Of a stretch of DNA of 64,000 nucleotides, positions 28,511 through 38,921 are shown one piece after another (the first letter of the stretch is position 1; each line of letters opens with the position of its first letter). The position numbers were made by a program, and so were the translations under genes. This stretch comes from Aliarcobacter butzleri (GTDB taxonomy: Bacteria; Campylobacterota; Campylobacteria; Campylobacterales; Arcobacteraceae). Location: assembly GCF_900187115.1 (NCBI RefSeq), contig NZ_LT906455.1:992001-1056000 (forward strand). Direction: 5' to 3'. The notes under the pieces were generated by a model, which was not told the DNA's origin, ran no database searches, and worked only from the letters and a program-made list of their open reading frames with translations.

Positions 28511-29137
28511 ATGGCAAGATATAGAGGACCAGTAGAAAAAATCGAAAGAAGACTTGATGCAGACCTTGGACTAAAAGGTGAGAGAAGACTATCAGGTAAA
28601 AGTGCTTTAGAAAAAAGACCATTTGCTCCAGGACAACACGGACAAAGAAGAGCTAAGATTTCTGAGTACGGATTACAATTAAGAGAAAAGCAAAAAGTTA
28701 AATTTATGTATGGTATTTCTGAAAAACAATTCAGAAATTATTTCAAAGAAGCAGTAAGAAGAGAAGGTAACACTGGAGCAATTCTTATTAGTTTAATTGA
28801 ACAAAGATTAGACAATGTTGTGTTTAGAATGGGATTTGCTACAACTAGAGCAAATGCTAGACAATTTACAACTCATGGACACGTTTTAGTAGATGGTAAA
28901 AAAGTTGATATTCCTTCTTACTTAGTAAAACCTGGACAAAAAATCGAAATTAAAGAAAAATCTAAATCTAATCCTCAAGTTGTTAGAGCATTAGAATTAA
29001 CAAATCAAACTGGAATGGTTGATTGGGTTAATGTAGATAAAGATAAAGTATTTGGAATTTTCACAAGAATCCCAGCTAGAGAAGAAGTTGTTATTCCTGT
29101 TGAAGAGAGATTAATCGTAGAGTTATATTCTAAATAA
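28511..29137 (+). CDS. rpsD: 30S ribosomal protein S4
   Basis: 208 residues: the N-terminal S4 domain, then the S4 RNA-binding motif ([22 protein letters not shown] and [19 protein letters not shown]). It lacks the N-terminal zinc cysteines, so it is the C-minus form. It starts 16S rRNA assembly and in many bacteria represses the alpha operon. Confidence 0.98.
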   Translation: MARYRGPVEKIERRLDADLGLKGERRLSGKSALEKRPFAPGQHGQRRAKISEYGLQLREKQKVKFMYGISEKQFRNYFKEAVRREGNTGAILISLIEQRLDNVVFRMGFATTRANARQFTTHGHVLVDGKKVDIPSYLVKPGQKIEIKEKSKSNPQVVRALELTNQTGMVDWVNVDKDKVFGIFTRIPAREEVVIPVEERLIVELYSK

Positions 29138-29154
29138 TAAATAAAAGGTAGCTA

Positions 29155-30153
29155 ATGAAAAAGTTTGCAGAAACTCCGTTTTTACCAACAGAAGTTGAAA
29201 TAGAAGCTATCAGTGATAATGAGGCTAAAATATCAGCATATCCATTTGAGGATGGTTTTGCAATTACTTTAGCCCACCCTTTGAGAAGATTACTTCTAAG
29301 TTCATCAGTTGGTTGTGCGCCAATTGCTGTAAAAATTGAGGGTGCTTCTCATGAGTTTGACTCATTAAGAGGTATGTTAGAAGATGTAGCTATTTTTGTT
29401 ATAAATTTAAAAAACATTAAATTTAAAATAAATGGTGACAAAGAACAAGTTGTTGTTGAATATTCATTTAATGGACCAAGAGATATTAAAGGTGAAGATT
29501 TAATTAACTCTGAAGTTGATGTTGTTTCAAAAGATGCACATTTAGCAACAATTAATAGTGATTGTAATTTAACATTTTCTGTAATTCTTCAAAAAGGTAT
29601 AGGATATATGCCAAGCGAAGACATTAGAGATATTGTTGGAGCTGATTATATTCCAATTGACGCTTTTTTTACACCTGTTAAAAAAGTAGTTTATGATATA
29701 GAAAAAATGTTAGTTGAAGATAATCCTAACTATGAAAAAGCTGTATTTAGAGTACAAACAAATGGACAAATTTCTCCAGTGACTGCATTTAAAGAAGCAG
29801 TTTCTGTTATGTATTCTCAAATGTCAGTGTTTAACAAAGTTTTTGATTTATCTGAAGTAGCAGTAAGTGATTCTGGTGAAGAACCAGTTGAATTGAAAGA
29901 ATTAGTTATAAGAATTGATGATTTAAATTTAAGTGCTAGAAGTTTCAACTCTTTAGATAGAGCTGGACTAAAATACTTAGGTGAATTAGTACTTATGAGT
30001 GAAGTTGAAGTAAAAAATATTAAAAATCTTGGGAAAAAATCTTATGATGAAATAGCTGAAAAGTTAGAATCATTAGGATACCCAGTTGAAAATACACTTC
30101 CAGAAAATGTTGCTTCTGCATTAAGAAGAAAATTAGAGCAACTAAAAGCATAA
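29155..30153 (+). CDS. rpoA: DNA-directed RNA polymerase alpha subunit
   Basis: 332 residues. The N-terminal domain has ITLAHPLRRLLLSSSVGCAP and the dimer and beta-contact parts. The C-terminal domain (from about 245) has IDDLNLSARSFNSLDRAGLKYLGELV and VKNIKNLGKKSYDEIAEKLESLG, the helices that bind UP elements and activators. It is in normal alpha-operon order between rpsD and rplQ. Confidence 0.98.
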   Translation: MKKFAETPFLPTEVEIEAISDNEAKISAYPFEDGFAITLAHPLRRLLLSSSVGCAPIAVKIEGASHEFDSLRGMLEDVAIFVINLKNIKFKINGDKEQVVVEYSFNGPRDIKGEDLINSEVDVVSKDAHLATINSDCNLTFSVILQKGIGYMPSEDIRDIVGADYIPIDAFFTPVKKVVYDIEKMLVEDNPNYEKAVFRVQTNGQISPVTAFKEAVSVMYSQMSVFNKVFDLSEVAVSDSGEEPVELKELVIRIDDLNLSARSFNSLDRAGLKYLGELVLMSEVEVKNIKNLGKKSYDEIAEKLESLGYPVENTLPENVASALRRKLEQLKA

Positions 30154-30167
30154 TTTAAGGGTTTAAT

Positions 30168-30518
30168 ATGAGACATAAGCATGGATATAGAAAGTTAAGT
30201 AGAACTTCTTCTCATAGAAAAGCATTGTTAAAAAATCTAGCAATTGCAATTATCGAAAGAGAAAAAATTGAGACAACTGTACCAAAAGCAAAAGAGCTAA
30301 AAAGATATATTGAAAGATTAGTAACTGTTGCTAGAAATGCAGATTTTAATACTCATAGACAAGTATTTGCTGCATTACAGTCAAAAGAAGCTACAAAAAA
30401 ACTTATTAATGAAATCGCACCAAAATACGAAGGTAGAAATGGTGGATATACTTCTATAGTTAAAACAAGAATTAGAAAAGGTGATGCTACGCCTATGGCA
30501 TTCATCTCTTTCATCTAA
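30168..30518 (+). CDS. rplQ: 50S ribosomal protein L17
   Basis: 116 residues starting [20 protein letters not shown], with [18 protein letters not shown] and the C-terminal domain found in bacterial L17. It is the last gene of the operon and is followed by a strong terminator. Confidence 0.98.
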   Translation: MRHKHGYRKLSRTSSHRKALLKNLAIAIIEREKIETTVPKAKELKRYIERLVTVARNADFNTHRQVFAALQSKEATKKLINEIAPKYEGRNGGYTSIVKTRIRKGDATPMAFISFI

Positions 30519-30537
30519 TAGTTCTGACTATTTTCTT

Positions 30538-30569
30538 AAGGAATAGAATTTGTTTCTATTCCTTTTTTT
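30538..30569 (+). terminator. Rho-independent terminator of the ribosomal protein operon
   Basis: 11-bp stem AAGGAATAGAA and TTCTATTCCTT with a 5-base loop, followed by a run of T. Confidence 0.92.
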
Positions 30570-30674
30570 ATTTCTAAAATCTTAACATTTTTCCAAAAAC
30601 TAACTTTTTTTTAATCAAATATTCGATAAAATTCGGCGAATACTACAACCTAAAAATCATAGGAGAACCGATTG

Positions 30675-32033
30675 ATGACTTTAAAAGAAGCACTAAGTTT
30701 AGCTAGTGATGATATAAAAAAATTAAGAGATGATTTAACTTTAAAAATAAAAGAGAGCAAAATAGGTGCTTATGTTGAACAATTAACTTCAACAGATATT
30801 TCGCAATCAGGCGTAGGTATTCCAATAGCAATAAAAGATAATATAAATGTTAAAAATTGGGAAATAACTTGTTCTAGTAATATTTTAAAAGGCTATATTT
30901 CACCTTATAATGCAACAGTTATTGAAAAATTAGAAAAAGCAGGTTTAAGTCCATTTGGTAGAACAAATATGGATGAATTTGCGATGGGAAGTTCAACTGA
31001 ATCTTCTTGTTATGGAAAAACTTTAAATCCAATAGATAATGAAAAAGTTCCAGGTGGAAGTAGTGGAGGAAGTGCTGCAGCTGTTGCTGGTGGTATTGCA
31101 ATAGCAGCACTTGGAACAGATACTGGTGGTAGTATTAGACAACCTGCAGCTTATTGTGGTTGTGTTGGAATGAAACCAACTTATGGAAGAGTTTCAAGAT
31201 ATGGAATTACAGCTTATTCATCTTCACTTGATCAATGTGGACCAATTACTCAAAATGTTGAAGATGCTGCTATTTTATATGATATTATTTCTGGATATGA
31301 TCCAATGGATTCAACTTCAGCAAATATCAATTATGAAGCAGTTACTCCAAAACTTAATAGTGATAAAAAACTAACAATTGCTGTTATTGATAACTTTGTA
31401 TCACAAGCAAGTCCTGCAATACAAAAAGGTTTTCAAAAAGCAGTTAATGCTTTAGAAGAAGGAGGGCATAAAATCATTCATAAAAATATGCTTGATACTC
31501 AAAAAATTGTTTCAACTTATTATATAGTTGCAACGGCAGAAGCTAGTGCAAACTTGGCTAGATTTGATGGTGTTAGATTTGGAAATAGAAAAGGTGAGAG
31601 TGGATTAAAAGATATGTATGTTCAGACTAAATCGCAAGGTTTTGGACATGAAGTACAAAAAAGAATTATGTTAGGTTCATTTGTTTTAAGTTCTGGATAT
31701 TATGATGCTTATTATATTAAAGCTCAAAAAGTAAGACATTTAATAAAAGATGAATATTCTAAAATTTTCAGTGAAGCTGATTTGATTTTATCTCCAGTTG
31801 CTCCAACAACAGCTCCAAAATTTGGTTCATTTAAAACTTCTTTAGAGATGTATTTAAGTGATATTTATACAATTTCTGTAAACCTTGCAGGACTTCCAGC
31901 TATCTCTTTACCTGTTGATAAAGATGAAGATGGAATGCCAATAGGATTACAGTTTATTGCAAATGCATACGAAGAACAAACTTTATTTGATGGTGCTTTA
32001 TCTTTAGAAAAAGCTATAAATTATAAAAAATAA
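30675..32033 (+). CDS. gatA: Glutamyl-tRNA(Gln) amidotransferase subunit A
   Basis: The amidase subunit of GatCAB, which turns Glu-tRNA(Gln) (and Asp-tRNA(Asn)) into the amidated forms. The catalytic triad pieces are present: Lys in PIAIKDNI, the first Ser in GGSSGGSAAAVAGG, and the nucleophile Ser in GTDTGGSIRQPAAYCG. I choose ATG 30675, placed 9 bases after AGGAG, over the TTG just before it. At 452 residues it is slightly short but normal for the group. guaB follows after 19 bases. gatB and gatC are elsewhere. Confidence 0.96.
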   Translation: MTLKEALSLASDDIKKLRDDLTLKIKESKIGAYVEQLTSTDISQSGVGIPIAIKDNINVKNWEITCSSNILKGYISPYNATVIEKLEKAGLSPFGRTNMDEFAMGSSTESSCYGKTLNPIDNEKVPGGSSGGSAAAVAGGIAIAALGTDTGGSIRQPAAYCGCVGMKPTYGRVSRYGITAYSSSLDQCGPITQNVEDAAILYDIISGYDPMDSTSANINYEAVTPKLNSDKKLTIAVIDNFVSQASPAIQKGFQKAVNALEEGGHKIIHKNMLDTQKIVSTYYIVATAEASANLARFDGVRFGNRKGESGLKDMYVQTKSQGFGHEVQKRIMLGSFVLSSGYYDAYYIKAQKVRHLIKDEYSKIFSEADLILSPVAPTTAPKFGSFKTSLEMYLSDIYTISVNLAGLPAISLPVDKDEDGMPIGLQFIANAYEEQTLFDGALSLEKAINYKK

Positions 32034-32040
32034 ATATTAA

Positions 32041-33498
<1,458 letters not shown>

Positions 33499-33505
33499 AT
33501 AATAT

Positions 33506-33529
33506 AAAAAGAGATTTTTATCTCTTTTT
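33506..33529 (+). terminator. Rho-independent terminator after guaB
   Basis: Inverted repeat AAAAAGAGAT and ATCTCTTTTT, with the T run forming the tail. Confidence 0.88.
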
Positions 33530-33600
33530 ATTCTTAAATAATTCAAATTTCTGACTATATAAAAATATTCTAAAATTCATTTTATTTTAATTGTTTTTTG

Positions 33601-33628
33601 TTACAATTATACTTGACTAATCAGTCAA
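33601..33628 (+). promoter_or_regulatory. -10 region with TetR-type operator palindrome before the cupin gene
   Basis: TACAAT (33602-33607) or TATACT (33608-33613) can serve as the -10. A perfect 6-bp inverted repeat, TTGACT-AATC-AGTCAA (33613-33628), lies over the expected transcription start, 19 bases before the gene. Symmetric TGACT-type palindromes of this size are typical TetR-family sites. No regulator gene is adjacent. Confidence 0.55.
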
Positions 33629-33647
33629 ATAAAAATAAGGAAATAAA

Positions 33648-34100
33648 ATGAAAACAGTTAAAGAAATTGTTAAAGATAAAAATTATACAGCTATTGATTT
33701 AGGAAATTTAGATGAATTAATGGAATATTCTTTAATACATAAAATTAATAAACAAAAAATTGAAGGAAAAGTTTTTATAAAAGATGCAACAGATGCTACA
33801 GGCACTGAAATCTCTTTTAATTCTTTAGCTCCAAAAGCTGAACAGCCATATTTTCATATTCATAAAAAAAATGAAGAAACATATATTATTTTAAAAGGTT
33901 ATGGATATTTTCAAGTAGATGGAAACTGTTTTGAAATAAAAGAGGGTTCTGTTATTCGTGTAGCACCTTCTGGAATTAGAGGCATTAAGAATAACTCTGA
34001 TGAAACAATGATTTATATAGTTATTCAATCAAAAGAAAATTCATTAGAAGAACATACTACTGATGATGGAGAGAGAGTGACTTTTGAGCCAAAATGGTAA
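33648..34100 (+). CDS. Cupin domain protein
   Basis: A 150-residue single-cupin protein. Cupin motif 1 is seen as YFHIHKKNEETYIILKGYGYFQVDG, with two His and a Glu as metal ligands; motif 2 follows in EGSVIRVAPSGIRGIKN, where the usual His is replaced. The function is unknown; such proteins bind small ligands or act as isomerases or dioxygenases. It is alone on the plus strand, behind a palindromic operator, so it is probably repressed until a ligand or stress appears. Confidence 0.8.
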   Translation: MKTVKEIVKDKNYTAIDLGNLDELMEYSLIHKINKQKIEGKVFIKDATDATGTEISFNSLAPKAEQPYFHIHKKNEETYIILKGYGYFQVDGNCFEIKEGSVIRVAPSGIRGIKNNSDETMIYIVIQSKENSLEEHTTDDGERVTFEPKW

Positions 34101-34101
34101 T

Positions 34102-34129
34102 ATATAAGAAAGTTAACTCTTTCTTATAT
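34102..34129. terminator. Bidirectional hairpin terminator
   Basis: 11-bp stem ATATAAGAAAG and CTTTCTTATAT with a 6-base loop between the convergent cupin and Panacea-like genes. Confidence 0.75.
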
Positions 34130-34621
34130 TATTATTTCATCTTTTGGTGTTTTTCTTACTTCTTCTATTTTAAAACATTCATTTGCTAGATTTCTACTAC
34201 TAAAATCTTTATATAAAGAAACGATTTTATGAATAGTTTTCATCTCATCTTTAGAAAATGTCGATTCATCAAAATCTTCATCTGGAAGTTTTATAAAGTT
34301 TAATTCTATAAAATTCTCTTTTTCTTTAATTTCAATATCTAAATAATCAAATAATTCTTGAATTAAATAGATTCTTTCATCATCTTCTTCTAAATCTTCA
34401 CTATTTGCAATAATATCAAAAAGCTCACTTAAAATAACTGCTTCAGGGTATCTTGCACTTTTTTTATATTTGTCCTTTGTAATCTTTTTACCACAAAAAT
34501 TTAAGTGATTATAATCTATCAAAAAAAGCATAATTAATATTTTTTTATCATTAAGTTGTTTTACTTGTTTATGTAGCATGTATAAAATAATATTTGCTAC
34601 TTTTGTCATATCTATGTTCAA
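34124..34621 (-). CDS. Panacea/SocA-like (DUF4065-type) protein
   Basis: A 165-residue protein whose N-terminal half (TKVANIILYMLHKQVKQLND, then ILIMLFLIDYNHLNFCGKKIT and DKYKKSARYPEAVILSELF) follows the pattern of the Panacea/SocA domain: VANyil, KL-LYfidy, the GkpIT-DxY turn, and the usual GPV here changed to RYPEAV. This domain is known from hyperpromiscuous antitoxins and from proteolysis adaptors. No small toxin gene adjoins it. The start is TTG 34621 with AAGGA close before it; ATG 34609 is possible. It follows the two-component genes by 53 bases on the same strand. The family call is by eye only. Confidence 0.55.
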   Translation of the reverse strand: MNIDMTKVANIILYMLHKQVKQLNDKKILIMLFLIDYNHLNFCGKKITKDKYKKSARYPEAVILSELFDIIANSEDLEEDDERIYLIQELFDYLDIEIKEKENFIELNFIKLPDEDFDESTFSKDEMKTIHKIVSLYKDFSSRNLANECFKIEEVRKTPKDEIII

Positions 34622-34674
34622 AAAAATCCTTTATTTTTTGTGAAGTATATAATATAAAAAATAAATAGTTTATT

Positions 34675-36249
34675 TTAGACTTGATTTTTTATAAATTTGA
34701 AAATTGCACCTTCATCACTATTTGATACTATCATCTTTTTACTATTTTTAATAGCTATTTCTTTAGCCATTTTTATACCAATTCCTCTATATTTTTCTTC
34801 TTTTATCTCTTTTAATATTAGTTCTTCTATTTTTCCACAGTTATCTTTAAATTCTATCTCTTCTTCTTTTATGTTAATTAAAATTTGGGGATTTTTAATC
34901 TCTCTTATTTTTGATATGTTAATAGTATTTATTATTAGATTTATCCAAACTTGCATCCATTCATTTCTTATACCTTCTATTTTTACATTAAAATCACCAC
35001 TGAAGATTATCTCCAAATTGCTATATTTTATTTTTGTATCAATGATACTTAAAGCACTTTTCATTGAGTCATATACTTCAAATTGTAAAATATTTGAAGA
35101 AGGTTTATAGTAATCCAAGAAATTTTGCATAGTTTCAGACATAAAATCCAAACTTTCTTCAATTTCTAAAGTACTTTTATCAAGAAACTCTTTTGATATC
35201 TCTTTATTTTGCAAGATTCTAGCTCTTAAATTTAAGTTTATATAACCAATTTTCGTTAAAGAATCTCTCCATTGATGAGAGATATTTCCGATTAAATTTC
35301 CAAGTTCTGCTTGCTTATTTTGCTTAAACATCAATTCTTGTTGTAAAGAGTTTTTTGCAATTTCTTCTGTTATTCTTTTTCTTAATTGATAATTCCATAA
35401 TATAATGATTGTAGCTACTAGAATAATAAAAATTATGATATAAATTAAATAAGATAAATATTGAGATTCTGAAGGAATTTTTATAGAAATATGTTCATTA
35501 AGTATTTTATCTTGTTCTTTTTTTGATATAGTTTTTATTGCTTTATTTAAGATAGTATGTAAAAGTGTTTCTTCTTTTAAAACACCAATTTTAAGTACGT
35601 TTTTATATTTTATAGGCTGCGAAAGTATTTTTAAATTAAAAAAAGTATCTTTTTTTATTGTATATGCTGCGATTATTAAAGAACGAATTGTAAAATCAAC
35701 TTTTTTTTGTTCTACTAATTTAAAAGCTTCATTTTCTGTTTCAACAGGAATAATTTTTAAATTAGGAAAATCTTTATTAAAAAATTCTAACATTGCTGTA
35801 TTTTTAGGAATAGCGATTGTATTGCCTTTAAGTTTTGAAAAATCTTTGATTTCATCATTTTCAATTCTACCTATAATAACATTTGGGTCTTCAAAAATTG
35901 CTTGAGTGAAAATTAACCACTCTTTTCTTTGAGGAGTTTCATTTAAGAAGCTTAAAATATCACATTTCTTTTCTTTTGAATATTTTATACTTTCATCCCA
36001 ATTCTTTGTTGGAATTAATTTTATTTTTATTCCTAATTTTGTTGCTATTAATGATATGATGTCAGCTGCTATTCCTTCATGTTCACCATCTTCATTTATT
36101 TTTTCAAATGGTTCCCAATCAGGATCAACACACATTGTAATATTTTTATTTTTTAAGTAATCTTTTTCTTCTGGTGTTAAATTGATTTCATTTTCATTAG
36201 CTATTAGTATATTTAATAATATTATTAATAGTATTACAACTTTTTGCAT
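34675..36249 (-). CDS. Histidine kinase with periplasmic solute-binding sensor
   Basis: A 524-residue sensor kinase. Signal peptide, then an SBP_bac_3-type periplasmic domain (about 22-250: NITMCVDPDWEPFEKIN, GIAADIISLIATKLGI), one membrane helix (about 262-283), a coiled linker, the H-box GNLIGNISHQWRDSLTKIGY (His acceptor), and an ATPase domain with N-box NLIINTIN, a degenerate G1 box DNCGKI and GIGIKMAKEIA. Sensors of this type bind amino acids or similar small ligands. Its regulator gene is 10 bases upstream in the same unit. The divergent operon at 37 kb is a natural target by position. Confidence 0.88.
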   Translation of the reverse strand: MQKVVILLIILLNILIANENEINLTPEEKDYLKNKNITMCVDPDWEPFEKINEDGEHEGIAADIISLIATKLGIKIKLIPTKNWDESIKYSKEKKCDILSFLNETPQRKEWLIFTQAIFEDPNVIIGRIENDEIKDFSKLKGNTIAIPKNTAMLEFFNKDFPNLKIIPVETENEAFKLVEQKKVDFTIRSLIIAAYTIKKDTFFNLKILSQPIKYKNVLKIGVLKEETLLHTILNKAIKTISKKEQDKILNEHISIKIPSESQYLSYLIYIIIFIILVATIIILWNYQLRKRITEEIAKNSLQQELMFKQNKQAELGNLIGNISHQWRDSLTKIGYINLNLRARILQNKEISKEFLDKSTLEIEESLDFMSETMQNFLDYYKPSSNILQFEVYDSMKSALSIIDTKIKYSNLEIIFSGDFNVKIEGIRNEWMQVWINLIINTINISKIREIKNPQILINIKEEEIEFKDNCGKIEELILKEIKEEKYRGIGIKMAKEIAIKNSKKMIVSNSDEGAIFKFIKNQV

Positions 36250-36259
36250 ATATTTTTCT

Positions 36260-36934
36260 TTAAACTATCATTTTGTAACCAATATCAGGAATAGTATGCA
36301 AAAAGTTTTTTCCAAATCTTTTTCTGATTCTTAGAATAAAATTATTTAAAGCACTATCACTCATAAACTCATCTTCATAAACAAATTTTATGAACATATC
36401 TTTTGTAACAACCTTTTTTTTGTTTTCACATAACATTTCAAAAAACAAAATCTCTTTTTTATTTAATTCAAAAATTTCATTATCTTTTATAACTCTTTTT
36501 AAGTTTTTGTCATATTTAAAGCCATCTTTTAGTTCTATGACTGTTTGATTATTAAATCTTATTTTTGATTCGCATTTTTCAAAAGCATCCAATAAAGCTT
36601 TGAAATTTATAGGTTTTATCAAATAGCCACTCAAGTTTAAAGTCATTGCTCTAAATAACAAATCTTCATCTTTATAACCTGATAATACTAAAATTGGTAT
36701 TTCATTATTTTTACTTCTAAATATCTCTACAAAATCTAAACCATTTTCATTTTTTAAATTTATATCTGAAATTATTAAATTTATTTTTTCTTCATCCAAT
36801 ATTTTAAAAGCTTCTTTTATATTTTTTGCGACAAAAGTTTTTTTTACAAACATATTAAATAGTGAAACTGCATTTTCAATAAATTCATCACTATCTTCTA
36901 ATAGTAAAAGATTTTTATCACTTAAAAATTCCAT
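36260..36934 (-). CDS. OmpR-type response regulator
   Basis: A 224-residue regulator: receiver domain (acid pair EDSD, phospho-Asp in IISDINLKNENG, Lys in YLIKPINF) and a C-terminal winged helix (about 128-222, ALNNFILRIRKRFGKNFLHTIPDIGYKMIV). It is divergent from the TolC/adhesin operon with 178 bases between start codons, which suggests control of that operon. TTGAGA-N17-TATAAT lies upstream. It is closely similar in style to the second regulator at 54.6-55.2 kb. Confidence 0.88.
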   Translation of the reverse strand: MEFLSDKNLLLLEDSDEFIENAVSLFNMFVKKTFVAKNIKEAFKILDEEKINLIISDINLKNENGLDFVEIFRSKNNEIPILVLSGYKDEDLLFRAMTLNLSGYLIKPINFKALLDAFEKCESKIRFNNQTVIELKDGFKYDKNLKRVIKDNEIFELNKKEILFFEMLCENKKKVVTKDMFIKFVYEDEFMSDSALNNFILRIRKRFGKNFLHTIPDIGYKMIV

Positions 36935-36983
36935 TAATAACCTTTATTATTTTGTAGATTTTAATTATAAAATAATCAATATT

Positions 36984-37012
36984 ATTATACCAAAATCTCA
37001 AATACCTCTCAA
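36984..37012 (-). promoter_or_regulatory. Promoter of the response regulator/kinase operon
   Basis: TTGAGA (37012-37007), a 17-base spacer and TATAAT (36989-36984) on the minus strand. The 178-base region between 36935 and 37112 also has a plus-strand TAGAAT (37056-37061) that may serve the TolC/adhesin operon. Confidence 0.6.
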
Positions 37013-37112
37013 AAAAAGATTGAAATAGATAAAAATTGTGACTTTTCTGAGAATTTAGAATGTTAAAATAATTAAATAATGACTCAAAATAAATAAATAA
37101 AAGGATTAAAAT

Positions 37113-38912
37113 ATGGTAAAAAAAACTTCGAAAGTAATTGCCTTGTCAATTATGACTTCTTTCGTAATTACAGCTTGTTCAATAAAACCTGAACCGATAT
37201 TAAAAGAAGAGATAAAAGAACAAGTAAAAAATGATTTAAATGTATTAAATGAAGTTGTTTTACCTGTTACAAAACCTATAACTTTGGATGAAGCAATACA
37301 AAGAGGTTTAAAATATAATCTACAAAAAAAAGTAAAAGTTTTAGAAACAGCACTTTCTCAACAACAACTTGATTTAGTTTATTATGATATGTTACCAAGT
37401 TTAACAGCAAGTGCTGGATATTCTGAAAGAAATAACTATGCAGCAAGTGCAAGTACTTCTTTTTTAAATGGAAATCCACAACCTTTAGGAAGTAATCCAT
37501 CTTATTCAGTTTCTCAAGAAAAAGAGAGAACAACAGCAGATATTGGTTTTAGTTGGAATATTTTAGATTTTGGTTTATCTTATGTTAGAGCTCAACAACA
37601 AGCTGATAAATTCTTAATAGCAAAAGAAAAAGAGAAAAAAGTTGAACACAATTTAACTCAAGAGATTAGAAGAGCTTATTATCAAGCAGTATCAGCTCAA
37701 GATTTACTAAAAAGAATTCAACCTATGATGGTTGAAGTAAATAAGGCTTTAGCTGATTCTAAAGAGGTACAAAGTCAAAGAGTTGCAAAATCTCCAATGG
37801 AATCTTTATCTTATCAAAGAGAGTTACTTGATATTTTAAGATCATTACATACTTTAGAAAGTAGTTTAATCTCTGCAAAAGTTGAACTAGCTGAATTAAT
37901 GGGATTAAAACCTGGAATAAATTTTGAATTAGCTGATAAAGTTGAAAAAGATTATGAAATTCCACAATTTAGTATGAATCTTGATGAAATGGAAAAAATT
38001 GCTTTAGAAAACAGACCTGAAGTTACAGAAACTAGATATCAAGAAAGAATCTCTGATAAAGAGATAACTGCTGCAAAACTTAAAATGCTACCAGGAATTA
38101 ATCTAAATACTTCTTTATCTTATGAAAATAGCGATTATTTATTAAATAATGATTGGCATTCTTATGGTGCAAACGTTTCATGGAATCTTTTAAATGTATT
38201 TAAAGGAAGTGAGATGAACAAGTTAGCAAAAACTCAAGTTGAAGTAGCAAAAGAACAAAAATTAGCTCTTTCAATGGCAGTTTTATCTCAAGTTCATTTA
38301 TCAATAGTTAAATTTAACCAAGCTAAAAAAGAGTATTTTCTTGCAAAAGATTATTTAAATGTAGCAAGTGATATTTATAATTTAACAGAAGTAGAAAACA
38401 ATTTAAATATAAATAGTAGATTGATTTTAATCAAAGAGAAATTGAATAATATTCTTGCAACTTTAAGATATTCATATGCTTACGCAAATGTACAAAATAG
38501 TTATGGGACAATATTTGCTTCTTTAGGTGTTGAAGAAAAAGATTTAGAAAAAGCAGAAGAAAAAATAGGATTAATTTCAAATGAAAATCAAGAAAAACCT
38601 AATGCAGAAAAAACTGTAATTGTTCCAACTACACAAGTAGAAGTAAAAAAAGAGATAAAAAAAGAACCTACAATCATTAATAATCCAACTAAAAAAGAGA
38701 TTAAAGTAGCAGATAGTTTTTATAATAAAAATTTTTACAATTCAGAAATTTCAATTTATCAAGGTGAAAAACTTTCTATAAATGGAGAAGATTATATCGT
38801 TAAAAAATCTGATGATATTTTTAAAATTGCAAAAAAACATGGAGTTTCTTTAAAATCTATTGTTATTGAGAATTTTTGGTTGATTGAAAAGAATAGAGTA
38901 AAGTTTAAATAA
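37113..38912 (+). CDS. TolC-like outer membrane lipoprotein with LysM-like C-terminus
   Basis: A 599-residue outer-membrane channel component and first gene of the giant-protein export operon. The signal peptide ends in a lipobox (FVITACS, Cys 22). An OEP/TolC core follows (about 57-490) with two helical repeats and a DIGFSWNILDFGLSYVRAQQ strand region. A charged linker (about 500-545) leads to a 50-residue tail, YIVKKSDDIFKIAKKHGVSL, that has the beta-alpha-alpha pattern of LysM, a peptidoglycan-binding fold. Such a tail is unusual on TolC proteins and could tie the channel to the wall. The next gene starts 10 bases later. Confidence 0.85.
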   Translation: MVKKTSKVIALSIMTSFVITACSIKPEPILKEEIKEQVKNDLNVLNEVVLPVTKPITLDEAIQRGLKYNLQKKVKVLETALSQQQLDLVYYDMLPSLTASAGYSERNNYAASASTSFLNGNPQPLGSNPSYSVSQEKERTTADIGFSWNILDFGLSYVRAQQQADKFLIAKEKEKKVEHNLTQEIRRAYYQAVSAQDLLKRIQPMMVEVNKALADSKEVQSQRVAKSPMESLSYQRELLDILRSLHTLESSLISAKVELAELMGLKPGINFELADKVEKDYEIPQFSMNLDEMEKIALENRPEVTETRYQERISDKEITAAKLKMLPGINLNTSLSYENSDYLLNNDWHSYGANVSWNLLNVFKGSEMNKLAKTQVEVAKEQKLALSMAVLSQVHLSIVKFNQAKKEYFLAKDYLNVASDIYNLTEVENNLNINSRLILIKEKLNNILATLRYSYAYANVQNSYGTIFASLGVEEKDLEKAEEKIGLISNENQEKPNAEKTVIVPTTQVEVKKEIKKEPTIINNPTKKEIKVADSFYNKNFYNSEISIYQGEKLSINGEDYIVKKSDDIFKIAKKHGVSLKSIVIENFWLIEKNRVKFK

Positions 38913-38921
38913 GGAGTTTTT

